Below, piece after piece: positions 1-8,536 of a stretch of DNA of 64,000 bases. The stretch covers positions 496,001 through 560,000 of the forward strand of contig NC_015138.1 of assembly GCF_000176855.2 (NCBI RefSeq), written 5' to 3'. Within the stretch, counting starts at the first letter, position 1, and the number at the start of each line of letters is the position of its first letter. The notes below the pieces were generated by a model that made no database searches, had not been told where the DNA came from, and saw only the letters and a program-made list of their open reading frames with translations. The DNA is from Paracidovorax avenae ATCC 19860 (GTDB lineage: Bacteria; Pseudomonadota; Gammaproteobacteria; Burkholderiales; Burkholderiaceae_C). The position numbers were made by a program, and so were the translations under genes.

Positions 1-1200
1 CGTGGCCTGGCCCGCCAGCGCATCCGACACTTCGCGGAAAGCCGTCTGGATCGATTTCTCGTACTGCGCCACGGCGATGTCGCGGCCTACGCGAGCAGAG
101 TCCAGCGTGGCCTGGTTGCGGCCACCGTCGAAGATCGGCAGCGCCAGCTGCGGCGCCAGCGAGAAGGCCCAGGAGCCGCCCTTGAACAGGCCCGACAGCT
201 CGTTGCTGACGGTGCCGGCGCTCGCCGTGAGCGAAATCCGCGGGAAGAACGCGGCCCGGGCTGCGCCGATGTTGGCATTGGCGGCCACGAGCTGCTGCTC
301 TGCCTGGCGGATGTCGGGGCGGCGTACCAGCAGGTCGGACGGCAGGCCGGCGGGCAACGACGGCATGGCGGGTGCGTCGGCCAGGCGCGTGCGTGCATCG
401 AGCGTGGAGGCGATCTCCTGCGGCAGCGGCTGGCCCAGCAGCAGGGCGAGCGCGTTCTCGTCCTGCAGGCGCTGGCGCTGCTGCTGCGCGAAGGTGGCGC
501 GTGCCGCCTGCGCCAGCCCCTGGGCCTGACTGTAGTCGAGCTCGGAGCTCACGCCGTTCTCGAGCCGCAGTTTCGTGAGCTGCACGGACTCGTCCCGCGT
601 CTGCAGCGTGCGGCGCGAGATGTCGAGCAGTTCCTCGTCGGCCAGCAGGTTGAACCAGCCGGTCGCCACGGAGGCCACCAGGCTGATCTGGGTGGCGCGG
701 CGGGCCTCCTCGGTCGCGAAGTACTGCGCCAGGGCCTGTTCCTTGAGCGCGGCGATGCGGCCGAAGAAGTCGATCTCCCAGGCAGAAACTGCCAGACCGA
801 CCTGGTAGTTGTTGACGTACTGGCCGGTCGTGGTGCTCGGCTGGCGTGATGCGTTCACCGCGGCGTTCACCGTGGGGAACTGCCCTGCGCGCTGGATCTG
901 GAACTGAGCACGGGCCTGCTCGATGTTGAGCGCGGCCACGCGCAGGTCGCGGTTGTTCTCCAGTGCCAGCGCGATCAGGCGCTGCAGCCGCGGATCGGCG
1001 AAGTACTCGCGCCAGTCGATGTCCGCAGCGGCCCGGGCGCCGGCCGGCGCCGCCGCGCCTGCGGCCGGATAGGCCGCGGGCACCGGCGCCGCCGGGCGCT
1101 CGTAGGTGGGAATGAAGCTGCAGCCGGCGAGCAGCGCCGCAGCGGCGGCTGCGCAGAGGAGGGGGCGCATGCCGGGGCGTGCGCGGTAGGTTGCTTGCAT
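1..1200 (-). CDS. RND efflux outer-membrane channel lipoprotein (OprM/NodT family), 3' end outside window
   Basis: This is the first 400 codons of an outer-membrane factor; the gene runs off the left edge. It begins with an ATG at 1200 preceded by an AGGAG ribosome site. The N-terminus is a lipoprotein signal with lipobox LAGC, the lipid-bearing Cys being about residue 27. It then shows the OEP repeat architecture (RLIALALENNRDLRVA early on, and GLPSDLLVRRPDI and ARAAFFPRISL further in), typical of OprM/NodT channels. It lies 31 bp downstream of the pump gene on the same strand, so it is the third gene of the tripartite efflux operon. The family exports drugs across the outer membrane together with the adaptor and pump. 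The substrate cannot be read from the sequence. Confidence 0.93.
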   Translation of the reverse strand, partial: MQATYRARPGMRPLLCAAAAAALLAGCSFIPTYERPAAPVPAAYPAAGAAAPAGARAAADIDWREYFADPRLQRLIALALENNRDLRVAALNIEQARAQFQIQRAGQFPTVNAAVNASRQPSTTTGQYVNNYQVGLAVSAWEIDFFGRIAALKEQALAQYFATEEARRATQISLVASVATGWFNLLADEELLDISRRTLQTRDESVQLTKLRLENGVSSELDYSQAQGLAQAARATFAQQQRQRLQDENALALLLGQPLPQEIASTLDARTRLADAPAMPSLPAGLPSDLLVRRPDIRQAEQQLVAANANIGAARAAFFPRISLTASAGTVSNELSGLFKGGSWAFSLAPQLALPIFDGGRNQATLDSARVGRDIAVAQYEKSIQTAFREVSDALAGQAT

Positions 1201-1231
1201 GGTGTTCTTCTCCTGCCGTTCTTGAGAGGGC

Positions 1232-4200
1232 TTATTCCCCGTCCGTGGCATGCCGGTGCAGCTGTGCCTGGTGCGCGTCATGCTCCTGCTGGCGCTTGCT
1301 GCCCTTGAAGAAGGAGCGCACCAGCACGAAGAACACGGGCACGAAGACCACGGCCAGCACGGTGCCGGTGATCATCCCGCCGATCACGCCGGTGCCAATG
1401 GCGCGCTGGCTCGCCGAGCTCGCGCCCGAGGCGATGAACAGCGGCACCACGCCCAGCGTGAAGGCCAGCGAGGTCATCACGATGGGGCGGAAGCGCAGGT
1501 GGGCGGCTTCCAGCGCCGCCTCCAGCACGCTCTTGCCCTCGGCCTGCAGGTCCTTGGCGAACTCCACGATCAGGATGGCGTTCTTCGCCGAGAGCCCGAT
1601 GATGGTCACCAGGCCGATCTGGAAGTACACGTCGTTGGACATGCCGCGCAGCAGCGTCGCGAGCAGCACGCCCAGCACGCCCAGCGGAACCACCAGCATC
1701 ACCGAGAACGGGATCGACCAGCTCTCGTACAGCGCCGCCAGGCAGAGGAACACCGCCAGCAGCGAGAACGCGTACAGCACCGAGGCCTGCGAGCCCGCGA
1801 GCTTTTCCTCGCGGGACTGGCCCGTCCACTCGAAGCCGAAGCCCGGAGGCAGTCGCCCGGCGAGCTTCTCCATCTCGGCCATGGCGTCACCCGTGGTGAA
1901 TCCGGGGCCGGCGTCGCCCGCGATCTTCATCGCCGGATAGCCGTTGTAGCGCACGGTCTGCATGGCGCCCGTGATCCAGCGGGTCGAGGCGAAGGCCGAC
2001 ATCGGCACCGTCTGGCCCTGGGCGTTGAGCACCGGCAGGTCCAGCACCGATTCCGGGCGCATCCGCGCCGCGGCGTCGGCCTGCACCACCACCCGCTGCA
2101 GGCGGCCCTGGTTCGGGAAGTCGTTGATGTAGGCCGAGCCCAGCGCCGTGGAGAGCGCGCTGCTGATGCTGTCGAAGCCCACGCCCAGGGCGTTCGCCTT
2201 GTCGCGGTCGATGTCGATCTGCATTTGCGGAGCGTCTTCCATGCCGTCGGGGCGCACGCCCGCGAGCACCTTGCTCTGCGAGGCCATGCCCAGCATCTGG
2301 TTGCGAGCGGCGACCAGGGCATCGTGGCCCTGGCCGGCGCGGTCCTGCAGCCGGAAGTTGAAGCCGGTGCCGGTGCCCAGTTCGGGAATGGGGGGCGGGC
2401 TCAGCGCGAAGATGAAGGCATCCCGGATGCTCGACAGCGCCATGAAGGCCCGGCCGGAAATCGCCGCCGCCGAGTGCTCGGCGCCCGAGCGCTCGCTCCA
2501 GTCCTTCAGGATCACGAAGGCGAGGCCCGCGTTCTGCCCCTGGCCGGAGAAGGAGAAGCCGGCCACGGTGACGATGTTCTCCACCTCCGGCTGCTTGAGC
2601 ATGAAGTCCTCGACCTGGTGCAGCACGTCGCTGGTGCGGGACTGCGCCGCGCCGGCCGGCAGCTGGATGTTGGTGATGATGTAGCCCTGGTCCTCGTTCG
2701 GCAGGAACGAAGTCGGCAGGCGCGTGTACACCAGCGCCACGGCGCCCAGCAGCACGGCGTAGATGATCATCATGCGGCCGCTGCGGCGCAGCAGCTTGCC
2801 GAGCCAGCCTTCATAGCGGTGCGTCGTGCTCTTGAAGGACCGGTTGAACCAGCCGAAGAAGCCTTTCTTCTCGGCATGGTGGTCGGGATCGATCGGCTTG
2901 AGCAGCGTGGCGCACAGCGCCGGCGTGAGCGAAAGCGCCAGGAACGCGGAGAACGCGATCGAGGTGGCCATCGTCGCCGCGAACTGGCGGTAGATGTTGC
3001 CGGTGGAGCCGGCGAAGAACGCCAGCGGCACGAACACCGAGATCAGCACCACGGTCACGCCGATCACGGCGCCCGAGATCTGGCCCATGGCCTTGCGCGT
3101 GGCCTGCAGCGGCGGCAGCCCTTCCTCGGCCATGATCCGCTCGACGTTCTCCACCACCACGATGGCGTCGTCCACCACGATGCCGATCACCAGCACCATG
3201 CCGAACATCGTCAGCACGTTGATCGAGAAGCCCATCGCCAGCAGTGCGCCGAATGTGCCCAGCAGGGCCACGGGCACCACGATGGTCGGGATGATGGTGT
3301 AGCGGAAGTTCTGCAGGAACAGGAACATCACGATGAACACCAGCACCACGGCCTCGATCAGCGTATGCACCACCTTCTCGATCGACACCGAGACGAACTT
3401 GGAGGTGTCATAGGGCACCACGTAGCTCACGCCCTGCGGGAAGAACTTCTTGAGTTCCTCGAGCTTGGCCTTCACGGCCTTGGCGGTCGCCAGGGCATTC
3501 GCCGACGGCGTGGGCTGCACGCCCAGGCCCACGGCCTGCTTGCCGTTGAGGCGTGCGCTGGTGCTGTAGCTCTGCGATCCGAGCTCGATGCGGGCCACGT
3601 CCTTCAGCCGCACGGTGGAGCCGTCGGTGTTGGCGCGCAGCACCACGTTGCCGAACTGCTCGGCATTGTTGAGCTGCCCCTTGACCACGATGGTGGCCGA
3701 CACCGGCTGGCCCTGTTCGGCGGGCAGGTCGCCCAGATTGCCGGCGGACACCTGCACGTTCTGTGCGCGGATGGCGGCGTTCACCTGGTCGAGCGACAGG
3801 TTGAAGCCCTTGAGCTTGGCCGGGTCCACCCAGATGCGCATGGCGCGCTCGGCGCCGAACTGCGTGAGCGTGCCCACGCCGGCCACGCGCTGCAGTTCAG
3901 GCACGACGTTGCGCGCCGCATAGTCGTTCAGCGCCTCGATGCTCACGTCGGGGTTCTCCGTCGTGAGCATGGCGAACATCAGGAAGTTCGAGCGCGACTG
4001 CTCCACGCGCACGCCCTGCTGCGTCACCGCGGAGGGCAGCCGCGGCGTGGCGCGCGAGAGGCGGTTCTGCACGTCCACCTGGGCCAGGTCGGCGTTGGTG
4101 CCGGGCTCGAAACTCAGCACTATCGTGCCCGTGCCGTTGGCCTGGCTGGTCGTCTCGACGTAGGCCAGGCCCGAGGCGCCGTTCATCTCGCGCTCGATCA

Positions 4201-4390
4201 CGGCGAGCACGCTGTCCTCCAGCGTCTGGGCGTTGGCGCCGGGGTAGGCCACCGACACCTGGATGGTCGGTGGCGCCACGGCCGGATACTGCGCGATGGG
4301 CAGCTTGGCGATGGAGATACCCCCCATCACCATGATGAAAATTGTGATGACCCATGCAAAGATGGGCCGTTCGATGAAGAACTTGGCCAT
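1232..4390 (-). CDS. RND multidrug efflux pump, inner-membrane permease (AcrB/HAE1 family)
   Basis: At 1052 aa this is the full length expected of an AcrB/MexB-type proton-driven pump. The N-terminus MAKFFIERPIFAWVI is the classic HAE1 start. The proton-relay Asp pair is visible in the TM4 motif GIVVDDAIVVVENVER, and the partner Lys in GLSAKNAILIVEFAKD. The porter-domain landmark LPTSFLPNEDQGY is near residue 560. It works with the periplasmic adaptor encoded 24 bp upstream and the outer-membrane channel 31 bp downstream as a tripartite exporter. It is probably repressed by the divergent TetR protein through the palindrome at 5810-5839. The family is certain; the orthologue name (acrB, mexB, ttgB, bpeB) is not. 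Confidence 0.97.
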   Translation of the reverse strand: MAKFFIERPIFAWVITIFIMVMGGISIAKLPIAQYPAVAPPTIQVSVAYPGANAQTLEDSVLAVIEREMNGASGLAYVETTSQANGTGTIVLSFEPGTNADLAQVDVQNRLSRATPRLPSAVTQQGVRVEQSRSNFLMFAMLTTENPDVSIEALNDYAARNVVPELQRVAGVGTLTQFGAERAMRIWVDPAKLKGFNLSLDQVNAAIRAQNVQVSAGNLGDLPAEQGQPVSATIVVKGQLNNAEQFGNVVLRANTDGSTVRLKDVARIELGSQSYSTSARLNGKQAVGLGVQPTPSANALATAKAVKAKLEELKKFFPQGVSYVVPYDTSKFVSVSIEKVVHTLIEAVVLVFIVMFLFLQNFRYTIIPTIVVPVALLGTFGALLAMGFSINVLTMFGMVLVIGIVVDDAIVVVENVERIMAEEGLPPLQATRKAMGQISGAVIGVTVVLISVFVPLAFFAGSTGNIYRQFAATMATSIAFSAFLALSLTPALCATLLKPIDPDHHAEKKGFFGWFNRSFKSTTHRYEGWLGKLLRRSGRMMIIYAVLLGAVALVYTRLPTSFLPNEDQGYIITNIQLPAGAAQSRTSDVLHQVEDFMLKQPEVENIVTVAGFSFSGQGQNAGLAFVILKDWSERSGAEHSAAAISGRAFMALSSIRDAFIFALSPPPIPELGTGTGFNFRLQDRAGQGHDALVAARNQMLGMASQSKVLAGVRPDGMEDAPQMQIDIDRDKANALGVGFDSISSALSTALGSAYINDFPNQGRLQRVVVQADAAARMRPESVLDLPVLNAQGQTVPMSAFASTRWITGAMQTVRYNGYPAMKIAGDAGPGFTTGDAMAEMEKLAGRLPPGFGFEWTGQSREEKLAGSQASVLYAFSLLAVFLCLAALYESWSIPFSVMLVVPLGVLGVLLATLLRGMSNDVYFQIGLVTIIGLSAKNAILIVEFAKDLQAEGKSVLEAALEAAHLRFRPIVMTSLAFTLGVVPLFIASGASSASQRAIGTGVIGGMITGTVLAVVFVPVFFVLVRSFFKGSKRQQEHDAHQAQLHRHATDGE

Positions 4391-4414
4391 GTGCCGCGCT
4401 CCGTGTTCTGGGGG

Positions 4415-5719
4415 TTACTGCTTCGCGGGGGCGGAGGCGCTGGAGGCGGCAGCCTGGGCTGCGGAGGCTCCGGCGGCGGGCGCCGATGCACTGCCCGCGG
4501 GCGCGGCGCCGGCGGCCTGCCACGGCACCGGCTGCACGACGATCGGGTCGCCCGGCTTGCCGCGGGGCAGCTTCTGGAAGCCGTCCACCATGACCTTCTC
4601 GCCGGCCTTCAGGCCGTCCAGCACGACCCAGCTGGTGCCCTGGGCCGGGCCGAGCTTCACGGGGCGCGGCGCCAGGTGGTTGTCCGGGCCGACAACCATC
4701 ACGGTATCGCCCTTGGCGGAGCGCGTCACGGCCTGCTGGGGCAGCAGCACGCCGTTGTCCACCTGGGCCTGCTCCAGGCGCACGCGCACGTACAGGCCGG
4801 GCAGCAGCTGGCGTTCGGGATTGGGCACTTCGGCGCGCAGGGTGACCTGGCCGCTGGTGGGGTCCACCGACAGGTCGGTGAAAAGCAGCTTGCCCGTCTG
4901 CGGGTGCACGCTGCCGTCTTCCATGACCACGCTCACCGAGGCGGCGCCCTTGGATGCCTGCTTGTACTTGCCGCTCGCGAGGCCGGCCTTGAGCTTCAGC
5001 GTGTCCGATGCGGACTGGGTGAAGTTCACGTAGAGCGGATCGATCTGCTGGATCACCGCGAGCTGCGTGGCCTCGCCCTGGCCCACCAGTGCGCCCTCGG
5101 TGACGAGCGCGCGGCCGATGCGGCCGGAGATGGGGGCCGTCACGGCCGCGTAGCCCAGGTTGATGCGGGCGGTGGTGACGGACGCACGCGCGGCTGCCAG
5201 GTTGGCCTCTGCCGTCTTCTGGGATGCGACCGCGTTGTCGTATTCCTGCCGGCTCACGGCATTCACGGCCACCAGCGGCTTGTAGCGCTCGGCCAGCGCA
5301 CGGGCCTGGGCCACATTGGCCTCGGCCTGTGCGACGCTCGCCTGGGCGCTTTCCAGCGAGGCGCGGTAGGGCGCGTCGTCGATCGCGAACAGGCGCTGGC
5401 CTGCCTTGACGTCACTGCCTTCCGTGAACAGGCGCTTTTGCAGGATGCCGGCCGCACGGGCGCGGACCTGGGCCACCCGAGACGCTTCCAGGCGCCCCGG
5501 AAGCTCCGTCACCAGGCCCACATCACCCGGCGAGACCGTCACCACGCCCACTTGCGGCGGCGGGGGCGTGCCGCCCTGGCCCTGCTGGGCGGAGTCGCCC
5601 GACTTCCCGCAGGCCGCGAGGGCGGCGGCAGCGAGCAGGGCCAGACAGAAAAGCCCCGACCGCGCTGTGCGGCGGAGCGGGGCGGCGGAGACAGCAGGTT
5701 CGACACTCAAGCGGTACAT
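4415..5719 (-). CDS. RND efflux periplasmic adaptor (membrane fusion protein, AcrA/MexA type)
   Basis: A 434-aa adaptor protein. I chose the ATG at 5719 because GGAAGGAC lies just upstream; an in-frame extension further upstream has no such signal and would cross the operator. The signal peptide ends in the lipobox LAACG, so the mature protein is probably anchored in the inner membrane. The biotinyl-lipoyl/HlyD barrel motifs are present (VTELPGRLEASRVAQVRARA, and GYAAVTAPISGRIGRALVTE for the second half-motif), with a long alpha-hairpin between them. The C-terminus is a low-complexity Ala/Ser tail. It links the pump to the outer-membrane channel and is first in the operon. Confidence 0.95.
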   Translation of the reverse strand: MYRLSVEPAVSAAPLRRTARSGLFCLALLAAAALAACGKSGDSAQQGQGGTPPPPQVGVVTVSPGDVGLVTELPGRLEASRVAQVRARAAGILQKRLFTEGSDVKAGQRLFAIDDAPYRASLESAQASVAQAEANVAQARALAERYKPLVAVNAVSRQEYDNAVASQKTAEANLAAARASVTTARINLGYAAVTAPISGRIGRALVTEGALVGQGEATQLAVIQQIDPLYVNFTQSASDTLKLKAGLASGKYKQASKGAASVSVVMEDGSVHPQTGKLLFTDLSVDPTSGQVTLRAEVPNPERQLLPGLYVRVRLEQAQVDNGVLLPQQAVTRSAKGDTVMVVGPDNHLAPRPVKLGPAQGTSWVVLDGLKAGEKVMVDGFQKLPRGKPGDPIVVQPVPWQAAGAAPAGSASAPAAGASAAQAAASSASAPAKQ

Positions 5720-5809
5720 GGAAGTCCTTCCGGATCGGCGCAGGGGAAAAGGCTTACGCATGGCATTGAGCAACGTCAAAACCATGCGGCGGCCCTTGAA
5801 TTTCGGCGG

Positions 5810-5839
5810 AATTATACATACAAACATGAATGTATAATT
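5810..5839. promoter_or_regulatory. AcrR/TtgR-like operator with overlapping divergent promoters
   Basis: A perfect inverted repeat with 10-bp arms, AATTATACAT at 5810-5819 and ATGTATAATT at 5830-5839, separated by 10 bp. Each arm carries a TATAAT hexamer, one on each strand (5833-5838 for the regulator, 5811-5816 in reverse for the pump operon), so a protein bound here would cover both -10 regions. The core (TACATACA, 10 bp, then GAATGTAT) closely resembles the published AcrR operator of enterobacteria. The regulator identity is inferred from position. Confidence 0.75.
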
Positions 5840-5920
5840 GTGGAATGCTGCTTCGCGAAGCGCGGGCCCAGATGCCCGCCATTCGCCGCCAGCCCGTGCA
5901 GAATCAAGGAGACTCCCCAC

Positions 5921-6613
5921 ATGGCCCGACGTACCAAGGAAGATGCGGTCGCCACCCGCAACAGCCTGTTGGATGCTGCAGAACATGTTTTCTATCAGAA
6001 GGGGGTTTCGAACGCATCCCTGAATGACATCGCCCAGGCCGCGGGCGCCACGCGCGGCGCCATCTACTGGCATTTCAAGGACAAGGTGGACCTGTTCAAC
6101 GCCATGATGGAGCGCGTGACGCTGCCGCTGGAGTGTGCGAGCGGCGGGTGCGCGGACCATGGCCGCATGCCTCCGCTGCAGCGCCTGCGGGCGGTGATCG
6201 ATTTCGTGCTGCGCAGCCTGGAAAAGGACGAATCCGTGCGCCGCGTGTTCGAGATCGCGATGTTCCGCGTGGAATACGTGGGCGAGTTGTCCGCCGTGCG
6301 GGACCGCCACGTCGAAGCCAGCCTGGAGTTTCGCCGGCAGTTCGCTGCCGAACTGGCCCTGGCGGCGAGCGACCAGGGCGTGGAGCTGCCGTCCTCGGCG
6401 GAGGTGGCGGCGTTGGGACTGCAGGCGCTCTTCGATGGCCTGATGCAGGTCTGGCTGCTGGGCGGCGCGGCTTTCGGCCTGGCGGAAACCGGCCGCGCGG
6501 CGGTGGATGCCTATCTGCGCGGCCTGGGGTTCGATGTGTCGGCCAGCTTCGACCCGCTGTCCGCGGGCATCCCCTGGAAGATTTGCCAGGCGTCCCGCAA
6601 CGCCGTGCCATAA
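5921..6613 (+). CDS. TetR/AcrR family repressor of the adjacent efflux operon
   Basis: A 230-aa protein starting MARRTKEDAVATRNSLLDAA, with AAGGAG 10 bp upstream of the ATG. Residues about 10-57 form the TetR-type helix-turn-helix (SLNDIAQAAGATRGAIYWHF), and the rest is an all-helical ligand-binding domain with the AcrR/TtgR-type C-terminal signature. It is divergent from the RND operon across a 201-bp gap containing a palindromic operator. In this family, ligand binding (drugs, plant phenolics) releases the repressor and induces the pump. That this one does so here is inference from arrangement and motif similarity. Confidence 0.93.
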   Translation: MARRTKEDAVATRNSLLDAAEHVFYQKGVSNASLNDIAQAAGATRGAIYWHFKDKVDLFNAMMERVTLPLECASGGCADHGRMPPLQRLRAVIDFVLRSLEKDESVRRVFEIAMFRVEYVGELSAVRDRHVEASLEFRRQFAAELALAASDQGVELPSSAEVAALGLQALFDGLMQVWLLGGAAFGLAETGRAAVDAYLRGLGFDVSASFDPLSAGIPWKICQASRNAVP

Positions 6614-6641
6614 TCCTCGTCCGGGCTGCAAGGGCCCGCAT

Positions 6642-6717
6642 GCGGCTGTAGCTCAGTGGATAGAGTATTGGCCTCCGAAGCCAAGGGTCGTGGGTTCGAT
6701 CCCCGCCAGCCGCACCA
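6642..6717 (+). tRNA. tRNA-Arg (anticodon CCG)
   Basis: A 76-nt cloverleaf. The acceptor stem GCGGCTG (6642-6648) pairs with CAGCCGC (6707-6713), followed by discriminator A and an encoded CCA (6715-6717). The anticodon stem TTGGC/GCCAA encloses the loop CTCCGAA, giving anticodon CCG, which reads CGG arginine codons. The T-arm contains GGGTTCGATCCCC. No integrase or duplicated 3' end follows, so it shows no sign of use as an attachment site here. Confidence 0.97.
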
Positions 6718-6821
6718 GATTTCCAGCTCCCTTTTCCCCTCTTCATGAAACGTCCGGGCCATGCCCGGAAGGCGTTCCCGCGCCGGCCGTTGCCGGGCGC
6801 ACGGGCGCGTCTCGGCGCAGG

Positions 6822-7196
6822 TCACTGCTGGCCGCCGGACCGAGGCTGCGCCCCTTCGGGCTGCGGAATGTCGTGCGGGTCCGTGGCAACGGCCTTGCTG
6901 GCGGCAGCGCCACCCACGGCGCCGGCCACGCCTCCCACGGCCACTCCGACCACCACGCCGATCGGGCCGGCCATGGCGCCCCCCACGGCAGCGCCCGTTG
7001 CGGCACCGGCCATGACGCCTCCCCCGGCCAGAACGGAACCGGCCTCGCGCTCCGCCTCCTCGGGCGTCAGGGGAACCTGTGCCGAAGGCCGCGGATCTTG
7101 CGAAGGCACTCCGTAGCCCGGACGGTGCTCCACGGGGATGCCGTCTGCGGAGGGGTCGACGCGGGTCGGCGGGGGCGTGGTCTTGACGGTGGACAT
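6822..7196 (-). CDS. small Gly-zipper-like hypothetical protein
   Basis: A 124-aa protein beginning MSTVKTTPPPTRVDPSADG, with AAGGAG upstream of the ATG. The N-terminal half is Pro-rich and hydrophilic. Residues about 55-105 form a Gly/Ala-rich hydrophobic stretch (GAATGAAVGGAMAGPIGVVV and continuing), the pattern of glycine-zipper membrane segments seen in small stress-related proteins. There is no signal peptide and I cannot name a family. The ANR/FNR-like site at 7327-7340 lies about 130 bp upstream of the start, so oxygen-responsive expression is possible. Confidence 0.65.
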   Translation of the reverse strand: MSTVKTTPPPTRVDPSADGIPVEHRPGYGVPSQDPRPSAQVPLTPEEAEREAGSVLAGGGVMAGAATGAAVGGAMAGPIGVVVGVAVGGVAGAVGGAAASKAVATDPHDIPQPEGAQPRSGGQQ

Positions 7197-7513
7197 GGCT
7201 TGGCTCCTTGTGGTGTGTGGATCGGATGGCACCGTTGTATCGCCCAGGCCGGTCCCGCCGCGCCGGCCTGGGGATCGAAGCCGTGTCAGCGAAGGCGCAG
7301 TGCCTGTCCTACACGGATAGGGTGTCTTGACTTGCATCAAGTCTTCCCGGGGCGTGGCTTTCATCGCCGTGGCCCCCCTTCTGCAGCAGCATGGGCGTTT
7401 GGCTGGCACGGCCATGGGCCTTGTCGGGTCGGCGGATGCGCCCGCGTCCGACGGGCGGTCATCCGGCTCCGGTGCGCCAATGGGGCCATATCCTGAAAAA
7501 GACGGAGTTCGCC
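7197..7513. other. intergenic region with FNR/ANR-like site
   Basis: About 320 bp between the Gly-zipper gene and a doubtful small ORF. The only structured element I see is the 14-bp ANR/FNR-like palindrome listed separately. There is no RNA gene and no convincing terminator. Confidence 0.5.
7327..7340. promoter_or_regulatory. FNR/ANR-like box
   Basis: TTGACTTGCATCAA matches the FNR/ANR consensus TTGAT-N4-ATCAA with a single mismatch, and it sits inside a larger inverted repeat GACTTG-CAT-CAAGTC. If the site activates from -41.5, either the Gly-zipper gene (minus) or the small ORF at 7514 (plus) could be the target. I cannot identify a convincing -10 for either. Confidence 0.5.
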
Positions 7514-7678
7514 ATGTCCAAGTCCCATCGCCATTGTTCCGACGCCGTTGTGGGCCGCATCGCGGCCAAGCCCCGGGAGATCAAGCGGCGTCGCCAGCGC
7601 GAGGCCATGCTGCGGCCGGGAAGCCCGTCACCCTGCTTCCCCGATCCCGAGCCGCCGGTGTGGAAACCGCTGGGTTGA
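7514..7678 (+). CDS. possible small basic protein, 54 aa
   Basis: A 54-aa reading frame starting MSKSHRHCSDAVVGRIAAKP, with GGAG 7 bp before the ATG. It is Arg/Lys/His-rich in its first half and Pro-rich at the end, with no recognisable domain. It ends 3 bp before the stop of the convergent amidotransferase gene. The ribosome site and its position in an otherwise empty gap are the only support, and it may be spurious. Confidence 0.3.
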   Translation: MSKSHRHCSDAVVGRIAAKPREIKRRRQREAMLRPGSPSPCFPDPEPPVWKPLG

Positions 7679-7681
7679 CGT

Positions 7682-8449
7682 TCAGAATGCCTGGCAGGCG
7701 CCGTCCACGAACACCTTGAGCTCGCCGCTGCGGAACGGCGTCCAGACTTCGTCGCTGGTCAGGGGGGCCGTCACCACCACCGCCACGCGGTCGTGCGGCG
7801 TGGTGTGGGCCGAGAAGTCCACGCTCAGGTCTTCGTCGCACAGGCAGGCCTGCGAGAACGGATGCCGGCGCTCGATGTAGCAGAGGTGGGTGGACGCGTG
7901 GGCCCAGAGGGCCTGCCCGTTGGACAGCAGGAAGTTGAAGGTGCCGTGCGGTGCGATGCGCGCCGCGAGTTCACGCAGGGTGAGGGTCAGTTCCTGCACG
8001 CTGGGCACGTCGGCATGGGATTTGGAGAGCTCCTGCATGATCCAGCAGAACGCGTGCTCGCTGTCGGTGGCGCCGACGGGATGGAAGTGCGAATGCAGGC
8101 GGGGACGGAAGTCCTTCAGGTCGCCGTTGTGCGCGAACACCCAGTAGCGGCCCCAGAGCTCGCGCACGAACGGATGGCAGTTCTGCAGCGTCACGCTGCC
8201 CTGCGTGGCCTTGCGGATGTGCGCGATGACGTTGCGGCTGCGGATGGGATAGCGGCGTATCAGTTCCGCGATCGGCGAATCCACGGCCCTTTCGTGGTCC
8301 ACGAAATGGCGCAGGCCCTTGTCCTCGAAGAAGGCGATGCCCCAGCCGTCGGAGTGGTCGCCCGTTTTGCCGCCGCGCTGCGCGAACCCCGTGAAGCTGA
8401 AGGTCACGTCGGTGGGCGTGTTGGCATTCATTCCGAGCAGCTGGCACAT
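7682..8449 (-). CDS. class II glutamine amidotransferase (YafJ/GAT-II family)
   Basis: A 255-aa Ntn-hydrolase. It starts MCQLLGMNANTPTDVTFSF; after Met removal Cys2 becomes the catalytic N-terminal nucleophile. Family landmarks are GGKTGDHSDGWGIAFFED (substrate-binding loop), the AHIRKAT segment and CHPFVRELWGRYWVFAHNGD (oxyanion Asn/Gly). This is the stand-alone YafJ-type glutaminase domain. Its amide acceptor is unknown, since no synthetase partner is encoded nearby. It lies 87 bp downstream of the MFS gene on the same strand, possibly co-transcribed. Confidence 0.9.
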   Translation of the reverse strand: MCQLLGMNANTPTDVTFSFTGFAQRGGKTGDHSDGWGIAFFEDKGLRHFVDHERAVDSPIAELIRRYPIRSRNVIAHIRKATQGSVTLQNCHPFVRELWGRYWVFAHNGDLKDFRPRLHSHFHPVGATDSEHAFCWIMQELSKSHADVPSVQELTLTLRELAARIAPHGTFNFLLSNGQALWAHASTHLCYIERRHPFSQACLCDEDLSVDFSAHTTPHDRVAVVVTAPLTSDEVWTPFRSGELKVFVDGACQAF

Positions 8450-8536
8450 GGTCGATGGAGGGGCAGAGAAATATCGTAGGAGCGGCTGCCTGGAGCCGGG
8501 CCCCGCGACGCGGGACGTGCGCTGCCCGGCGGGCGG

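Noticed and set aside
1250..6613. Very long plus-strand reading frame (about 1787 codons) across the RND operon
   Set aside because: It is antisense to three clearly recognisable efflux genes; its His/Arg/Glu-rich composition is that of a shadow frame in GC-rich DNA. Only its last 230 codons (the TetR gene) are real.
6642..6717. tRNA-Arg as an integration site
   Set aside because: No integrase, no duplicated tRNA 3' end and no composition change follow; neighbours look like core genes.
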